DNA of 15,024 bases from an uncultured Bacilli bacterium (GCA_948687865.1 CAPQQE010000018.1:1-15024); one strand, 5' to 3'; shown: positions 5,476 to 13,092, counted from the first letter of the stretch. Made by a program: numbers and translations. The notes: generated from the sequence alone by a model not told the origin.

Positions 5476-5755
5476 TTTTTCTTTTAATAATTTATGAATA
5501 TCTTTAGCTATTTTATTAATATGCGTTAATGTTTCAATATCAATATCATCTAAATTTACAAAGTGTTTTTTAGGTATAATCAAGGTATGTCCAACACTTA
5601 CAGGATTAATATCTAAAAATACGTTTACTATATCATCTTCATATATTGTATATGATGGAATATCTCCATTAATTATTTTACAAAAAATACAATCCATAAT
5701 TTTCACCTTCCTATTTTTATTTTAACAAAAAACACTAAAAAAATATACATTTTTG

Positions 5756-5764
5756 TGATAAAAT
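5756..5764 (+). promoter_or_regulatory. Extended -10 promoter of the suf operon
   Basis: TGATAAAAT (5756-5764) fits TGnTATAAT with one mismatch, 23 nt before the sufC start. No good -35 is seen. I see no Fur-like or other recognisable operator in the 89-nt gap to the divergent HIT gene. Confidence 0.45.
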
Positions 5765-5786
5765 AGAGTTGTTTGGGGATGATAGT

Positions 5787-6551
5787 ATGTTAAAGATTAA
5801 TAATATTAGCGCATATATAGATGATAAAGAAATATTAAAAGACTTTAATATAGAAATAAAAGATGGTGAAGTTCATGCCTTAATGGGTCCAAATGGAACA
5901 GGAAAAAGCACACTATCAAAGGTAATATTAAATAATAAAAAATATATTAAAAAAGGTGGCAGTATTTATTTTAATAATGTTGATATAACAAATATGCCAA
6001 CTGATCAAATAGCAAGACTTGGGATATTTTTGTGTAATCAGTTACCATGTGAAATAGATGGTGTATCTACATCTGATTTTCTTAGGACTGCTATTAATTA
6101 TGATAAGACAATACCATTATATGAATATATAAAAAAAATAAATAATGCAGCAAAAGATTTAAATATGGATGAATCTATGATTCATAGAAATATAAATAAA
6201 GGTTTTTCTGGTGGAGAAAAAAAGAAAAATGAAATATTACAACTAAAGATGCTTGAACCAAAGTTTATAATTTTAGATGAATTAGATTCAGGACTTGATG
6301 TAGACAGTTTAAAAATAGTATGCAAAAATATTAATGATTATATAAAAGAAAATAAGAATACATCATTACTAATTATTACTCACTATCCAAAAATATTAGA
6401 ATATATAAAGCCAGATTTTGTTCATGTAATGGTAGATGGTAATATAAAAGATACAAAAGATAGTTCACTAGCTCTTGAAATAGAAAAAAATGGCTATGAT
6501 AATTATAAAAATAGTGCAAGTACAATAAGTGAGAGAAATGAAAATGAATAA
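5787..6551 (+). CDS. sufC: Fe-S cluster assembly ATPase SufC
   Basis: SufC is the ABC-type ATPase of the SufBCD scaffold complex; ATP-driven rearrangement allows cluster assembly on SufB-SufD in the cytoplasm. With start ATG 5787 the protein has 254 aa, the normal size. Walker A GPNGTGKST is at residues 34-42, the ABC signature FSGGE at 140-144 in the SufC-specific context FSGGEKKKNEILQLKMLEPK, and Walker B FIILDELDSGLD follows (SufC has the D-S-G-L-D form). The H-loop His is in IITHYPK. ATG 5787 gives the standard N-terminus MLKINNISAYIDDKEILKDF; a GGGGA site lies at 5775-5779. It is the first gene of sufCDSUB and overlaps sufD by 8 nt. Confidence 0.96.
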   Translation: MLKINNISAYIDDKEILKDFNIEIKDGEVHALMGPNGTGKSTLSKVILNNKKYIKKGGSIYFNNVDITNMPTDQIARLGIFLCNQLPCEIDGVSTSDFLRTAINYDKTIPLYEYIKKINNAAKDLNMDESMIHRNINKGFSGGEKKKNEILQLKMLEPKFIILDELDSGLDVDSLKIVCKNINDYIKENKNTSLLIITHYPKILEYIKPDFVHVMVDGNIKDTKDSSLALEIEKNGYDNYKNSASTISERNENE

Positions 6552-7245
6552 AATATTAATAGAAGAGGATAGTATTGATTTTAAGGGTAATAGTAGTTAT
6601 ATTATAGAAGAAAATACTAGCAAGATAATAAATATAATGGAAAATTCTAATATTAAATTTACTATAATTAATGAAGAAGACAAAATGATTAATTATATAT
6701 TTAATATGTGTGATAATTCCACCCTTACAATTAATATATTTGATGCTGGTACTAATATAAATAGAAATATAAAAGTTAATATAAATGGTAATAACTCTTA
6801 TGTATTATTAAATATATCATCTATATCACTTAATGAAAATAACTATAATATAGAGATTTACCATAATTGTAAGAATACTATAAGTAAGGCTAATATACAT
6901 GGACTTACTATCAATAATAATAGTATAAATATAGTAAATAATGGTTATATAAAAAATGGTTCAACAAATAGTAATCTATATCAAGATAATAAAATAATAA
7001 TAATGAATGAAAATAAATCAAGTATTAAGCCTAACTTATTTATTGATGAATATGATGCATTAGCGTATCATGGGGCATATATAGGAAAATTTGATGAAGA
7101 GGAATTATTTTATTTAAATTCAAGAGGATTAGATGAAATATCTAGTTATAGACTTTTAATACATGGATTTTTATTAAATGACTTTGATATAGATGATAAT
7201 ATAAAAGAAAAATTAGAAAATATTATAAAAAAGTATTGGAGGTGA
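6544..7245 (+). CDS. sufD: Fe-S cluster assembly protein SufD, short form
   Basis: SufD pairs with SufB and binds SufC in the assembly scaffold. The C-terminal signature is clear: SIKPNLFIDEYDALAYHGAYIG, then FDEEELFYLNSRGLDEISSY and LLIHGFLL. The conserved His of the ASHGAT motif (His360 in E. coli SufD) is present in AYHGAYIG. At about 234 aa the protein is roughly half the usual 430 or so; the N-terminal helical domain and part of the beta-helix are missing, and the remaining beta-helix part is poorly conserved and Asn/Ile-rich. ATG 6544 overlaps the end of sufC; ATG 6538 and GTG 6529 are also in frame. The TGA stop (7243-7245) lies inside the GGAGGTG site of sufS. The operon position leaves no doubt about identity. 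Confidence 0.85.
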   Translation: MNKILIEEDSIDFKGNSSYIIEENTSKIINIMENSNIKFTIINEEDKMINYIFNMCDNSTLTINIFDAGTNINRNIKVNINGNNSYVLLNISSISLNENNYNIEIYHNCKNTISKANIHGLTINNNSINIVNNGYIKNGSTNSNLYQDNKIIIMNENKSSIKPNLFIDEYDALAYHGAYIGKFDEEELFYLNSRGLDEISSYRLLIHGFLLNDFDIDDNIKEKLENIIKKYWR

Positions 7246-7249
7246 TAAT

Positions 7250-8452
7250 ATGAACTATAAAAATGACTTTCCTATGCTAAGAAAGAATATTATATACTTT
7301 GATAATGGCGCAACTACATTAAAGCCAAAGAGTGTAATTGATAGTGTTTGCGATTATTATACTAATTATTCATCAAATGCACATAGAGGAGATTATTCAC
7401 TTAGTTTAAAAACAAGTGAAATGTATGAATCAGTAAGGGAAAAAGTAAAAAATTTTATAAATGCTAAAAACAGTGAAGAAATAGTATTCACCAGTGGTTC
7501 AACAGAATCTCTTAATATGATTATAGATGGATATTTTAAATATAGTTTAAATGAAAGTGATGAAGTTTTAGTTACTAAAAGTGAACATGCATCTAATATA
7601 ATTCCTTGGTATGAACTAGAAAATGAAATAGGAATAAAAGTTAATTATATAAAATTAACTGATAATCATGAAGTAACATTAGAAAATGTTATAAAAAGTA
7701 TAAATGACAAAACTAAAGTAATATCAATTGCGCATATATCTAACGTTATAGGTGATTTAAGACCAATAAAGGAAATAATAGAATATGCACATAAAAATGG
7801 AATACTTGTAGTTATAGATGGGGCGCAAAGTGTAGGACACACAAATGTAGATGTACAAAAATTAGATATAGATTTCTTGGCATTTTCAGCACACAAAATG
7901 CTTGGTCCAACAGGGATAGGAGTATTATATGGTAAAAGAGAATTATTAGATAAGGTTAAACCACTTAAATATGGTGGTGGGATGAATATATCTTTTACTA
8001 GTCCAAAAGAAATAGAATATAAAGAATTACCATATAAATTAGAAGCTGGAACACAAAATATCGCAGGAGTAATAGGATTAGGTGCCGCAATTGATTACAT
8101 TAATAAAATAGGAATAGATAATATAGAAGAAATGTGTGATGAATTAAAGTCATATATAATAAAGGGATTGAAAAAATTAAAACATGTAAAAATATATAAC
8201 GAAAATGTGGAAGGATCAACAATTGCATTTAATATAGACGGAGTGTTTGCGCAAGATACAGCAATATATTTAGATAAATATAATATATGTGTTAGAAGTG
8301 GAAGTCACTGTGCAAAAAAATTAGAGGATGAACTTGGTATAAAGAATACGTGTAGAATAAGTATATATTTTTATAATACAAAAGAAGATGCAGATAGACT
8401 AATAGAAGTATTAAATAATGATAAAATATTAGAAGAAAGTTTAGGTGTATAA
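7250..8452 (+). CDS. sufS: Cysteine desulfurase SufS (group II)
   Basis: SufS is a pyridoxal-phosphate enzyme that removes sulfur from L-cysteine as an enzyme-bound persulfide, giving alanine, and passes it to SufU. The length of 400 aa is standard. Visible motifs are FDNGATTLKP near the N-terminus, SNAHRGDYSLS, FTSGSTESLN, SEHASNIIPW, DGAQSVGH (cofactor-contacting Asp and Gln), and SAHKMLGPTGIG with the Schiff-base Lys216. The catalytic Cys354 is in RSGSHCAKKL (usual form RxGHHCAQPL). The tail CRISIYFYNTKEDADRL is typical. Start ATG 7250 follows GGAGGTG by a few bases, directly after sufD. It overlaps sufU by 8 nt, consistent with a coupled SufS-SufU pair. Confidence 0.96.
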   Translation: MNYKNDFPMLRKNIIYFDNGATTLKPKSVIDSVCDYYTNYSSNAHRGDYSLSLKTSEMYESVREKVKNFINAKNSEEIVFTSGSTESLNMIIDGYFKYSLNESDEVLVTKSEHASNIIPWYELENEIGIKVNYIKLTDNHEVTLENVIKSINDKTKVISIAHISNVIGDLRPIKEIIEYAHKNGILVVIDGAQSVGHTNVDVQKLDIDFLAFSAHKMLGPTGIGVLYGKRELLDKVKPLKYGGGMNISFTSPKEIEYKELPYKLEAGTQNIAGVIGLGAAIDYINKIGIDNIEEMCDELKSYIIKGLKKLKHVKIYNENVEGSTIAFNIDGVFAQDTAIYLDKYNICVRSGSHCAKKLEDELGIKNTCRISIYFYNTKEDADRLIEVLNNDKILEESLGV

Positions 8453-8870
8453 TTTGGATGCGAATATTAAAAGAACAATAATCCTAGAAAATTATGAAAA
8501 ACCATTTCACAAAGGATTAGTAGATGATAAAGAATACATAAAAGAAAATAAAAATAATTCATCTTGTATAGATAATTTTGATATACAATTAAAGATTGAA
8601 AATAATATTATTACTGACATAAGATTTGATGGGGAAGCATGTGCAATAGCAATTTCATCTGCTTCTATATCTATTCAAAAATTAATAGGTAAGACTAAAG
8701 ACGAGGCAACTAGGATAATAGATAATTATGAAAAAATGATTAACGAAGAAGAATATGATAAAGAGTTATTGGAAGAATTAACAGCGTATGAAGATATATA
8801 TAAGCAACCAGCTAGAAAAAAATGTGCAACACTCGCAATATTAGGTATAAAAGATTTGATAAATAAATAG
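8445..8870 (+). CDS. sufU: Sulfur acceptor/transfer protein SufU
   Basis: SufU is the zinc-bound partner that accepts persulfide sulfur from SufS and hands it to the SufBCD scaffold. The 141-aa length fits the family. The metal ligands are seen: Cys41 and Asp43 (CID, where most homologues have CGD), Cys66 in DGEACAIAISSAS, and Cys127 in PARKKCATLAI. With the GTG 8445 start, Cys41 and Cys66 fall at the same numbers as in B. subtilis SufU, which supports that start. TTG 8454, 6 nt after AGGTG, is an alternative. The gene overlaps sufS by 8 nt and ends 9 nt before sufB. The missing Gly in the CxD motif and the unusual preceding segment (NKNNSS) mark it as somewhat diverged. Confidence 0.92.
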   Translation: MYNLDANIKRTIILENYEKPFHKGLVDDKEYIKENKNNSSCIDNFDIQLKIENNIITDIRFDGEACAIAISSASISIQKLIGKTKDEATRIIDNYEKMINEEEYDKELLEELTAYEDIYKQPARKKCATLAILGIKDLINK

Positions 8871-8879
8871 GAGGAAACC

Positions 8880-10220
8880 ATGAAGGAAGTAGTATTTGAA
8901 AAAGGTCTAGATGAAGAAAAAATTAAAGAATTATCTAAGATAAAAAAAGAACCAATTTGGATGCTTGAATATAGATTAAATTCATATAATGAATTTTTAA
9001 ATAAAGAACTTCCTTCATTTGGTCCAAAGATAAATATAGATTTTCAAAATATTACATATTATAAAAGAATTGATGATAAAATACATAACTCTTGGGATAA
9101 TATAGATAAAAATGTAAGAAAAACATTTGATGATATAGGGATAATAGATCAAGAAAAAGAATATTTAGATGGACTTGGTGTTCAATATGATAGCGAAGTA
9201 ATATACCATAATATGATAAAAGAGTTAGATGAAAAAAATATAATATTTTGTGATACAGATACAGCCTTAAGAAAACATGAAGATATATTTAAAAAATATT
9301 TTGGGAAATTAGTTAAGTATGATGAAAATAAATTTACAGCATTAAATTCTTCAGTATGGAGTGGAGGAACATTTATTTATGTGCCACCAAATACTAAGTT
9401 AGATAGACCACTTCAAAGTTATTTTAGAATTAATACAAAGGATATGGGGCAATTTGAGAGAACCCTTATAGTAGTAGATGATAATTCAGAGGTCCATTAT
9501 ATTGAAGGCTGTACAGCTCCAACATATACTAGTAGTTTATTACATGCTGCTGTAGTGGAAATATTTGTAGGTAAAAATTCAAAATGTAGATATACAACAA
9601 TACAAAATTGGTCAAACAATGTTGATAATCTTGTAACAAAAAGAGCCATAGTAGATGATGGTGGGATAATGCAGTGGATAGATGGAAATATAGGATCTAA
9701 AATAAATATGAAATATCCAGCATGTATTTTAAAGGGAGATAACTCAAAAGGAGAATGTATATCAGTCGCAATCGCATCAAATAATCAAATTCAAGATACA
9801 GGTGCCAAAATGATTCATATTGGTAAAAATACAGAAAGTAGAATAATCGCAAAATCAATAGCTAAAAATGGTGGTAATGCAAGTTATAGAGGTATCGTAA
9901 GTATAGAAGATTCAGCAAAAAATTCAGAATCAAGTATAAAATGTGATACTATCCTTTTAGATAAATTATCAAAAAGTGATACTATTCCAACTAATATATG
10001 TAAGAATGAATCCTCTAAAATTAAACATGAAGCAACAGTATCTAAATTAGACGAAGAAAAATTATTTTACTTAATGAGTAGAGGAATTGATGAAGAAAAA
10101 GCTATAGAATTATCAATAATAGGATTTATAGAAGAATTTACAAAGGAATTACCTCTCGAGTATGCGGTAGAACTAAATAATTTATTAAAAAATAATTTTC
10201 AAAAAATGTGCAAAAATTAA
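8880..10220 (+). CDS. sufB: Fe-S cluster scaffold protein SufB
   Basis: SufB is the main scaffold on which the nascent Fe-S cluster forms, in complex with SufC and SufD. The 446-aa protein is slightly shorter than usual (about 465). Motifs are SSVWSGGTFIYVPPNTKLD, YFRINTKDMGQFERTLIV, HYIEGCTAPTYTSSLLHAAVVE, VTKRAIVDDGG and YPACILKGDNSKGE. Then come GAKMIHIGKNTESRI and ASYRGIVSI. The conserved Cys thought to take part in cluster building is Cys355 in SSIKCDTILL. The C-terminal motif is KIKHEATVSKLDEEKLFYLMSRG. Start ATG 8880 follows an AGGAGG site. It ends the operon, with a strong terminator 8 nt after the stop. Confidence 0.96.
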   Translation: MKEVVFEKGLDEEKIKELSKIKKEPIWMLEYRLNSYNEFLNKELPSFGPKINIDFQNITYYKRIDDKIHNSWDNIDKNVRKTFDDIGIIDQEKEYLDGLGVQYDSEVIYHNMIKELDEKNIIFCDTDTALRKHEDIFKKYFGKLVKYDENKFTALNSSVWSGGTFIYVPPNTKLDRPLQSYFRINTKDMGQFERTLIVVDDNSEVHYIEGCTAPTYTSSLLHAAVVEIFVGKNSKCRYTTIQNWSNNVDNLVTKRAIVDDGGIMQWIDGNIGSKINMKYPACILKGDNSKGECISVAIASNNQIQDTGAKMIHIGKNTESRIIAKSIAKNGGNASYRGIVSIEDSAKNSESSIKCDTILLDKLSKSDTIPTNICKNESSKIKHEATVSKLDEEKLFYLMSRGIDEEKAIELSIIGFIEEFTKELPLEYAVELNNLLKNNFQKMCKN

Positions 10221-10227
10221 ATTTTAG

Positions 10228-10258
10228 AAAGATAATTTTAACAAAAATTATCTTTTTT
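10228..10258 (+). terminator. Intrinsic terminator of the suf operon
   Basis: A perfect 12-bp stem, AAAGATAATTTT (10228-10239) with AAAATTATCTTT (10244-10255), has a tight 4-nt loop AACA and a following T run. Confidence 0.85.
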
Positions 10259-10315
10259 ACTGTATAAAACACTATTTTTGAGTAAAAACTAGTTGTATAG
10301 TATGATTTTTGTCCT

Positions 10316-10344
10316 TTGATTAATAAACTTTATTAGTGTATTAT
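10316..10344 (+). promoter_or_regulatory. Sigma A-type promoter of ssb
   Basis: TTGATT (10316-10321), exactly 17 nt and TATTAT (10339-10344) precede the ssb ribosome binding site. Confidence 0.6.
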
Positions 10345-10368
10345 ACCTAATCGAAAGGAGAAGAGATT

Positions 10369-10803
10369 ATGCTAAATCAAATAGTTATAGTAGGAAGATT
10401 AGTTAAAGATCCAGAATTAAGAGAAACTGAAACTGGAAAAAAAGTAACCAATATTACACTTGCTGTTCCAAGAAGCTATAAGAATACATCTGGTGAATAT
10501 GAAACAGATTTTATAGATTGTACACTATGGACAGGAATAGCTGAAAATACAAGTGCTTACTGTAAAAAAGGTGATCTTTTAGGTGTAAAAGGTAGAGTGC
10601 AAACTAGAATGTATGAAAAAGATGAAGAAAAGAAATATGCAACTGAAGTAGTAGCAGAAAAAGATGAAGAATATAAAATAGTTCTACCTAAAGAAGATAT
10701 ACAAATTATTAAGGAAATAAGAAATAATCCTAAATTAATAGAGTATCTAAGAGAAGATCCAAAAAGAGGAGTAGAATATATAAGTAAAATTAAAAACATA
10801 TAA
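10369..10803 (+). CDS. ssb: Single-stranded DNA-binding protein with atypical tail
   Basis: SSB coats single-stranded DNA in replication, recombination and repair. Residues 1 to about 100 are a canonical OB fold: MLNQIVIVGRLVKDPELRET, NITLAVPRSYKN, ETDFIDCTLWTGIAENTSAY, CKKGDLLGVKGRVQTRMYE and KKYATEVVAEK. After this, SSBs normally continue with FL and a flexible tail ending in an acidic tip such as DDDIPF, which recruits partner proteins. Here the chain goes on as EEYKIVLPKEDIQIIKEIRN and a charged helical stretch (NPKLIEYLREDPKRG), ending in KIKNI, so the tip is basic and hydrophobic. Start ATG 10369 has GAAAGGAGAAG upstream. The gene has its own promoter and terminator and lacks the usual rpsF-ssb-rpsR context, so it may be a secondary SSB. 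Confidence 0.9.
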   Translation: MLNQIVIVGRLVKDPELRETETGKKVTNITLAVPRSYKNTSGEYETDFIDCTLWTGIAENTSAYCKKGDLLGVKGRVQTRMYEKDEEKKYATEVVAEKDEEYKIVLPKEDIQIIKEIRNNPKLIEYLREDPKRGVEYISKIKNI

Positions 10804-10815
10804 TATGTTTTTTTT
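10792..10815 (+). terminator. Intrinsic terminator of ssb
   Basis: AAAAACATA (10792-10800) pairs with TATGTTTTT (10804-10812); the 3-nt loop is the TAA stop codon of ssb itself. A run of Ts follows. Confidence 0.7.
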
Positions 10816-10832
10816 CTTGGCTTAAATTAGTA

Positions 10833-10862
10833 TTGGACTAGTTAAAATATACATGTTATAAT
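10833..10862 (+). promoter_or_regulatory. Sigma A-type promoter of the phosphorylase gene
   Basis: TTGGAC (10833-10838), 18 nt and a perfect TATAAT (10857-10862) lie 30 nt before the start codon. No recognisable operator is seen. Confidence 0.6.
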
Positions 10863-10892
10863 TTATATTAAGATAATATAAGGGGAGATAAA

Positions 10893-12164
10893 ATGAATAT
10901 AATAGATATAATTACTAAGAAGAAAAATAAAGAGAACCTAAGTTTTGATGAAATAAAATTTGCTGTTGATAACTTTGTTAATGGTAATGTTAAAGATTAT
11001 CAGATGAGTGCACTTTTAATGGCAATTGTATTAAATGGTATGAATTTAGATGAAACGTATAATTTAACAAAAGTAATGCTTGATAGTGGGGATAAATTAG
11101 ATTTAAGAAGTATTGAAGGAGTAATAGTAGATAAACATTCTACAGGAGGAGTTGGAGATAAAACTACACTAGTAGTTGCGCCTCTTGTGGCATCTTTAGG
11201 TGTACCAGTTGCAAAAATGAGTGGGAGAGGACTTGGATTTACTGGAGGAACAATAGATAAATTAGAAGCAATAAGCGGATTTAATACAAACATTTCCTTA
11301 AGTGAATTTATAAATCAAGTAAATAATATAGGTATAGCGCTAGTTTCACAAAGTGGTAATTTAGTTCTAGCAGATAAAAAGATATATGCACTAAGAGATA
11401 GTATATCTTGCGTAGGAAATATACCGCTAATTGCATCAAGTATAATGAGTAAAAAATTAGCATCAGGCGCAGATAAAATAGTACTTGATGTAAAGGTTGG
11501 TAAAGGTGCCTTTATGAAAAATATAGAAGATGCTAGAAAACTTTCAGAAACAATGATAAATATAGGGAAAAGATTTAATAAAGAAGTAGTCGCACTATTA
11601 ACAAATATGGACTATCCACTTGGTAATACTATCGGAAATGGAATTGAAGTAAAAGAGGCAATTGAAACTTTAAATGGCAATGGGGAAGAAAATTTTACTA
11701 AATTATGCTTAATACTTTCTGCTTATATGGTATCTATAAGTAAAAATATTAGTATAGATAAATCAATAGATATGGTTAAAGAAAATCTTAATAATAAAAA
11801 GGGTTTAAAAAAACTTGAAGAGTTAGTAAAAGCCCAAGGTGGAGATATTAATAATATTGCAACTTCAAAAATGGAAATAAAATTAATTAGTAAGAAAGAT
11901 GGATATATAACAAATATAGATACAATAGGTCTTGCTAGTTTTGCAAATAGATTAGGTTCAGGAAGAAGTAAGAAAGATGATTTAATAAATTATGGGGTAG
12001 GAATAAAGCTAAATAAACATATTAATGATAAAGTTTTAGAAGGTGATGAACTTCTTACAATTTTCTGTGATGATAAAATAGATATAAGTGAATTATATGA
12101 TTTATTTACAGTTAGTAGTAATAAAATAGAAGATATAAATATTATCTATGATGTTATAAGATAA
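10893..12164 (+). CDS. pdp: Pyrimidine-nucleoside phosphorylase
   Basis: This enzyme splits pyrimidine nucleosides with phosphate into base and (deoxy)ribose 1-phosphate, serving nucleoside salvage. The protein has 423 aa (Pdp of Bacillus is about 433). An N-terminal helical domain (SFDEIKFAVDNFVNG, YQMSALLMAIVLNGMN) is followed by the phosphate-binding segment DKHSTGGVGDKTT and the family signature SGRGLGFTGGTIDKLE at residues 110-125. Then come DSISCVGNIPLIASSIMSKK and KLASGADKIVLDVKVGKGAF, and a C-terminal alpha/beta domain (NRLGSGRSKKDD). The motifs cannot separate Pdp (uridine and thymidine) from thymidine phosphorylase DeoA; the host type favours Pdp. Start ATG 10893 has AGGGGAG. No other deo genes are adjacent. 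Its last codons are part of an 18-bp repeat found again at 13093. Confidence 0.9.
   Translation: MNIIDIITKKKNKENLSFDEIKFAVDNFVNGNVKDYQMSALLMAIVLNGMNLDETYNLTKVMLDSGDKLDLRSIEGVIVDKHSTGGVGDKTTLVVAPLVASLGVPVAKMSGRGLGFTGGTIDKLEAISGFNTNISLSEFINQVNNIGIALVSQSGNLVLADKKIYALRDSISCVGNIPLIASSIMSKKLASGADKIVLDVKVGKGAFMKNIEDARKLSETMINIGKRFNKEVVALLTNMDYPLGNTIGNGIEVKEAIETLNGNGEENFTKLCLILSAYMVSISKNISIDKSIDMVKENLNNKKGLKKLEELVKAQGGDINNIATSKMEIKLISKKDGYITNIDTIGLASFANRLGSGRSKKDDLINYGVGIKLNKHINDKVLEGDELLTIFCDDKIDISELYDLFTVSSNKIEDINIIYDVIR
12140..12157 (+). repeat. 18-bp direct repeat, copy 1 (3' end of phosphorylase gene)
   Basis: TATTATCTATGATGTTAT, within the last codons (IIYDVI) of the phosphorylase gene, identical to 13093-13110. 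Confidence 0.7.
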
Positions 12165-12207
12165 TTTGTATTGCATTTTTATTAAAATTATATATAAAAG
12201 TTAAAAG

Positions 12208-12230
12208 GTATGTTATAATAAAAAACATAC
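12208..12230 (+). promoter_or_regulatory. Promoter with dyad for the 12245 gene
   Basis: TATAAT at 12214-12219 is a perfect -10, but no good -35 is visible. The dyad GTATGTT (12208-12214) / AACATAC (12224-12230) with a 9-nt centre brackets this -10. It may be an operator or a transcript-leader hairpin. A GGGAGG site follows at once. Confidence 0.4.
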
Positions 12231-12244
12231 AGGGAGGTTAAGTT

Positions 12245-13030
12245 ATGATAATACCAAATCCAGCAAGAGCGAAAGAATATTATAAGAAACTATATTATGA
12301 AAAAATAGTCAAGATCTATAAGGATATACGAGGTTTAGAAGAGAGAATAAAGTATTTAGAAAATCATATAAATGATATAAAATATAGAAATATTTGGTTA
12401 AAAATATTAGAAGATATTAAAACCTGTGGTAGGTCAAGTGTAACAGAACACTATAAATCTTATGGAATAACTTTACCAGGTGATGAATATATTGTAACAT
12501 CTGATAGAATACCATACATAGAGCGAAACATAAAAGATTGTGAAAAACTTAGAGAAGTAAAAGGATATGTACGTTTACAAAAGAGTTTAGAAATAATTAA
12601 AATGTATTACAATAATTTAGGTTTGACTTATGAAGAAATATTAGAAAAAAGTGTTAGTTTAAGTGAAATGTATGGTACTGATAAATTTTACTTAAGTATG
12701 GGCGCATATGAATTTAATCTAGATGGGATTGATGATATTCAAGTGGATACTTGTTCTAGTGATGCTGATTATTATAGATATGGTAATCTTGAAGAAGATG
12801 AATCTAGTTCTGAGTATATTATGATTCCGTCTTATCAAAGATTTCAGTTTGATACTAAAAATCATATCATTATGGGGGACTATAGTAGTGATAGTTCTTT
12901 TAGATTCTTTAGAAGAGATTTTCAGAAAATTTTAAAAGAACAGGGAAGAGGAAAGTCATTAGAACTATGTAGGGAAATGAACATGGAAAGTTTACAAAAC
13001 AGAATTTCTAAAATGAGAAATAATATTTAA
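12245..13030 (+). CDS. Hypothetical protein, 261 aa
   Basis: I do not recognise this protein. Start ATG 12245 has GGGAGG about 9 nt upstream. The N-terminal 60 residues look like a charged helix or coiled coil (YKKLYYEKIVKIYKDIRGLE, ERIKYLENHINDIKYRN). A second helical part (YVRLQKSLEIIKMYYNNLG) follows. The central region is acidic and Ser/Asp/Tyr-rich (DTCSSDADYYRYGNLEEDES). The end is basic (FRFFRRDFQKILKEQGRG). It has no signal peptide or membrane segment. A segment of about 950 bp containing it is flanked by an exact 18-bp direct repeat. No terminator is obvious on either side. Confidence 0.75.
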   Translation: MIIPNPARAKEYYKKLYYEKIVKIYKDIRGLEERIKYLENHINDIKYRNIWLKILEDIKTCGRSSVTEHYKSYGITLPGDEYIVTSDRIPYIERNIKDCEKLREVKGYVRLQKSLEIIKMYYNNLGLTYEEILEKSVSLSEMYGTDKFYLSMGAYEFNLDGIDDIQVDTCSSDADYYRYGNLEEDESSSEYIMIPSYQRFQFDTKNHIIMGDYSSDSSFRFFRRDFQKILKEQGRGKSLELCREMNMESLQNRISKMRNNI

Positions 13031-13092
13031 TATAGGAAATTAAAATAGTTTATAAAATAGTAATTAGTATTTTAGATTATTAATTAAATAAG

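Larger units (their letters stand above)
5278..5697 (-). pseudogene. HIT-family hydrolase, interrupted by a 54-nt segment with stops
   Basis: HIT proteins hydrolyse nucleoside phosphoramidates and dinucleotides, using the triad HxHxHxx. The N-terminal part is canonical: MDCIFCKIINGDIPSYTIYED, then INPVSVGHTLIIPKKHF. I start at ATG 5697, 6 nt after AAGGTG; GTG 5706 lies in that site. After LNIDDLKASYLFK the frame hits TAA TAA and, two codons on, TAG. In the same frame it then resumes as FLNIDGMTITQNNGDVQEV and KHYHMHIMPYY, which holds the His triad, ending in KKIKGE. The stop-bearing stretch is 54 nt (18 codons) and is bounded by a 13-bp direct repeat. Removing one repeat unit gives the normal KLNIDGMTITQNNGD. 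As read normally, the product would be about 87 aa without the active site. The stop lies in the IS end, so the true C-terminus may also be lost. Confidence 0.85.

Noticed and set aside
5769..5786. Upstream TTG start for sufC at 5769
   Set aside because: ATG 5787 follows a GGGGA site and gives the family's usual N-terminus; the upstream codons would overlap the promoter region.
5711..5786. Iron-responsive or sulfur-responsive operator before the suf operon
   Set aside because: I looked for Fur-like GATAATGATTATC-type palindromes and other clear dyads and saw none.
7666..7896. Minus-strand open frame inside sufS
   Set aside because: It is the complement of a highly conserved SufS region and has no ribosome binding site or family match.
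10271..10293. Imperfect hairpin between the suf terminator and the ssb promoter
   Set aside because: It has a bulge and an all A/T core, and a better terminator lies just upstream; AT-rich DNA gives such pairs often.
10557..11293. Minus-strand open frames inside ssb and the phosphorylase gene
   Set aside because: Both are shadows of well-supported genes on the plus strand.
13053..13074. TAAAATA/TATTTTA inverted repeat after the 12245 gene
   Set aside because: It has only seven A/T pairs and no T run, so it is not a convincing terminator.
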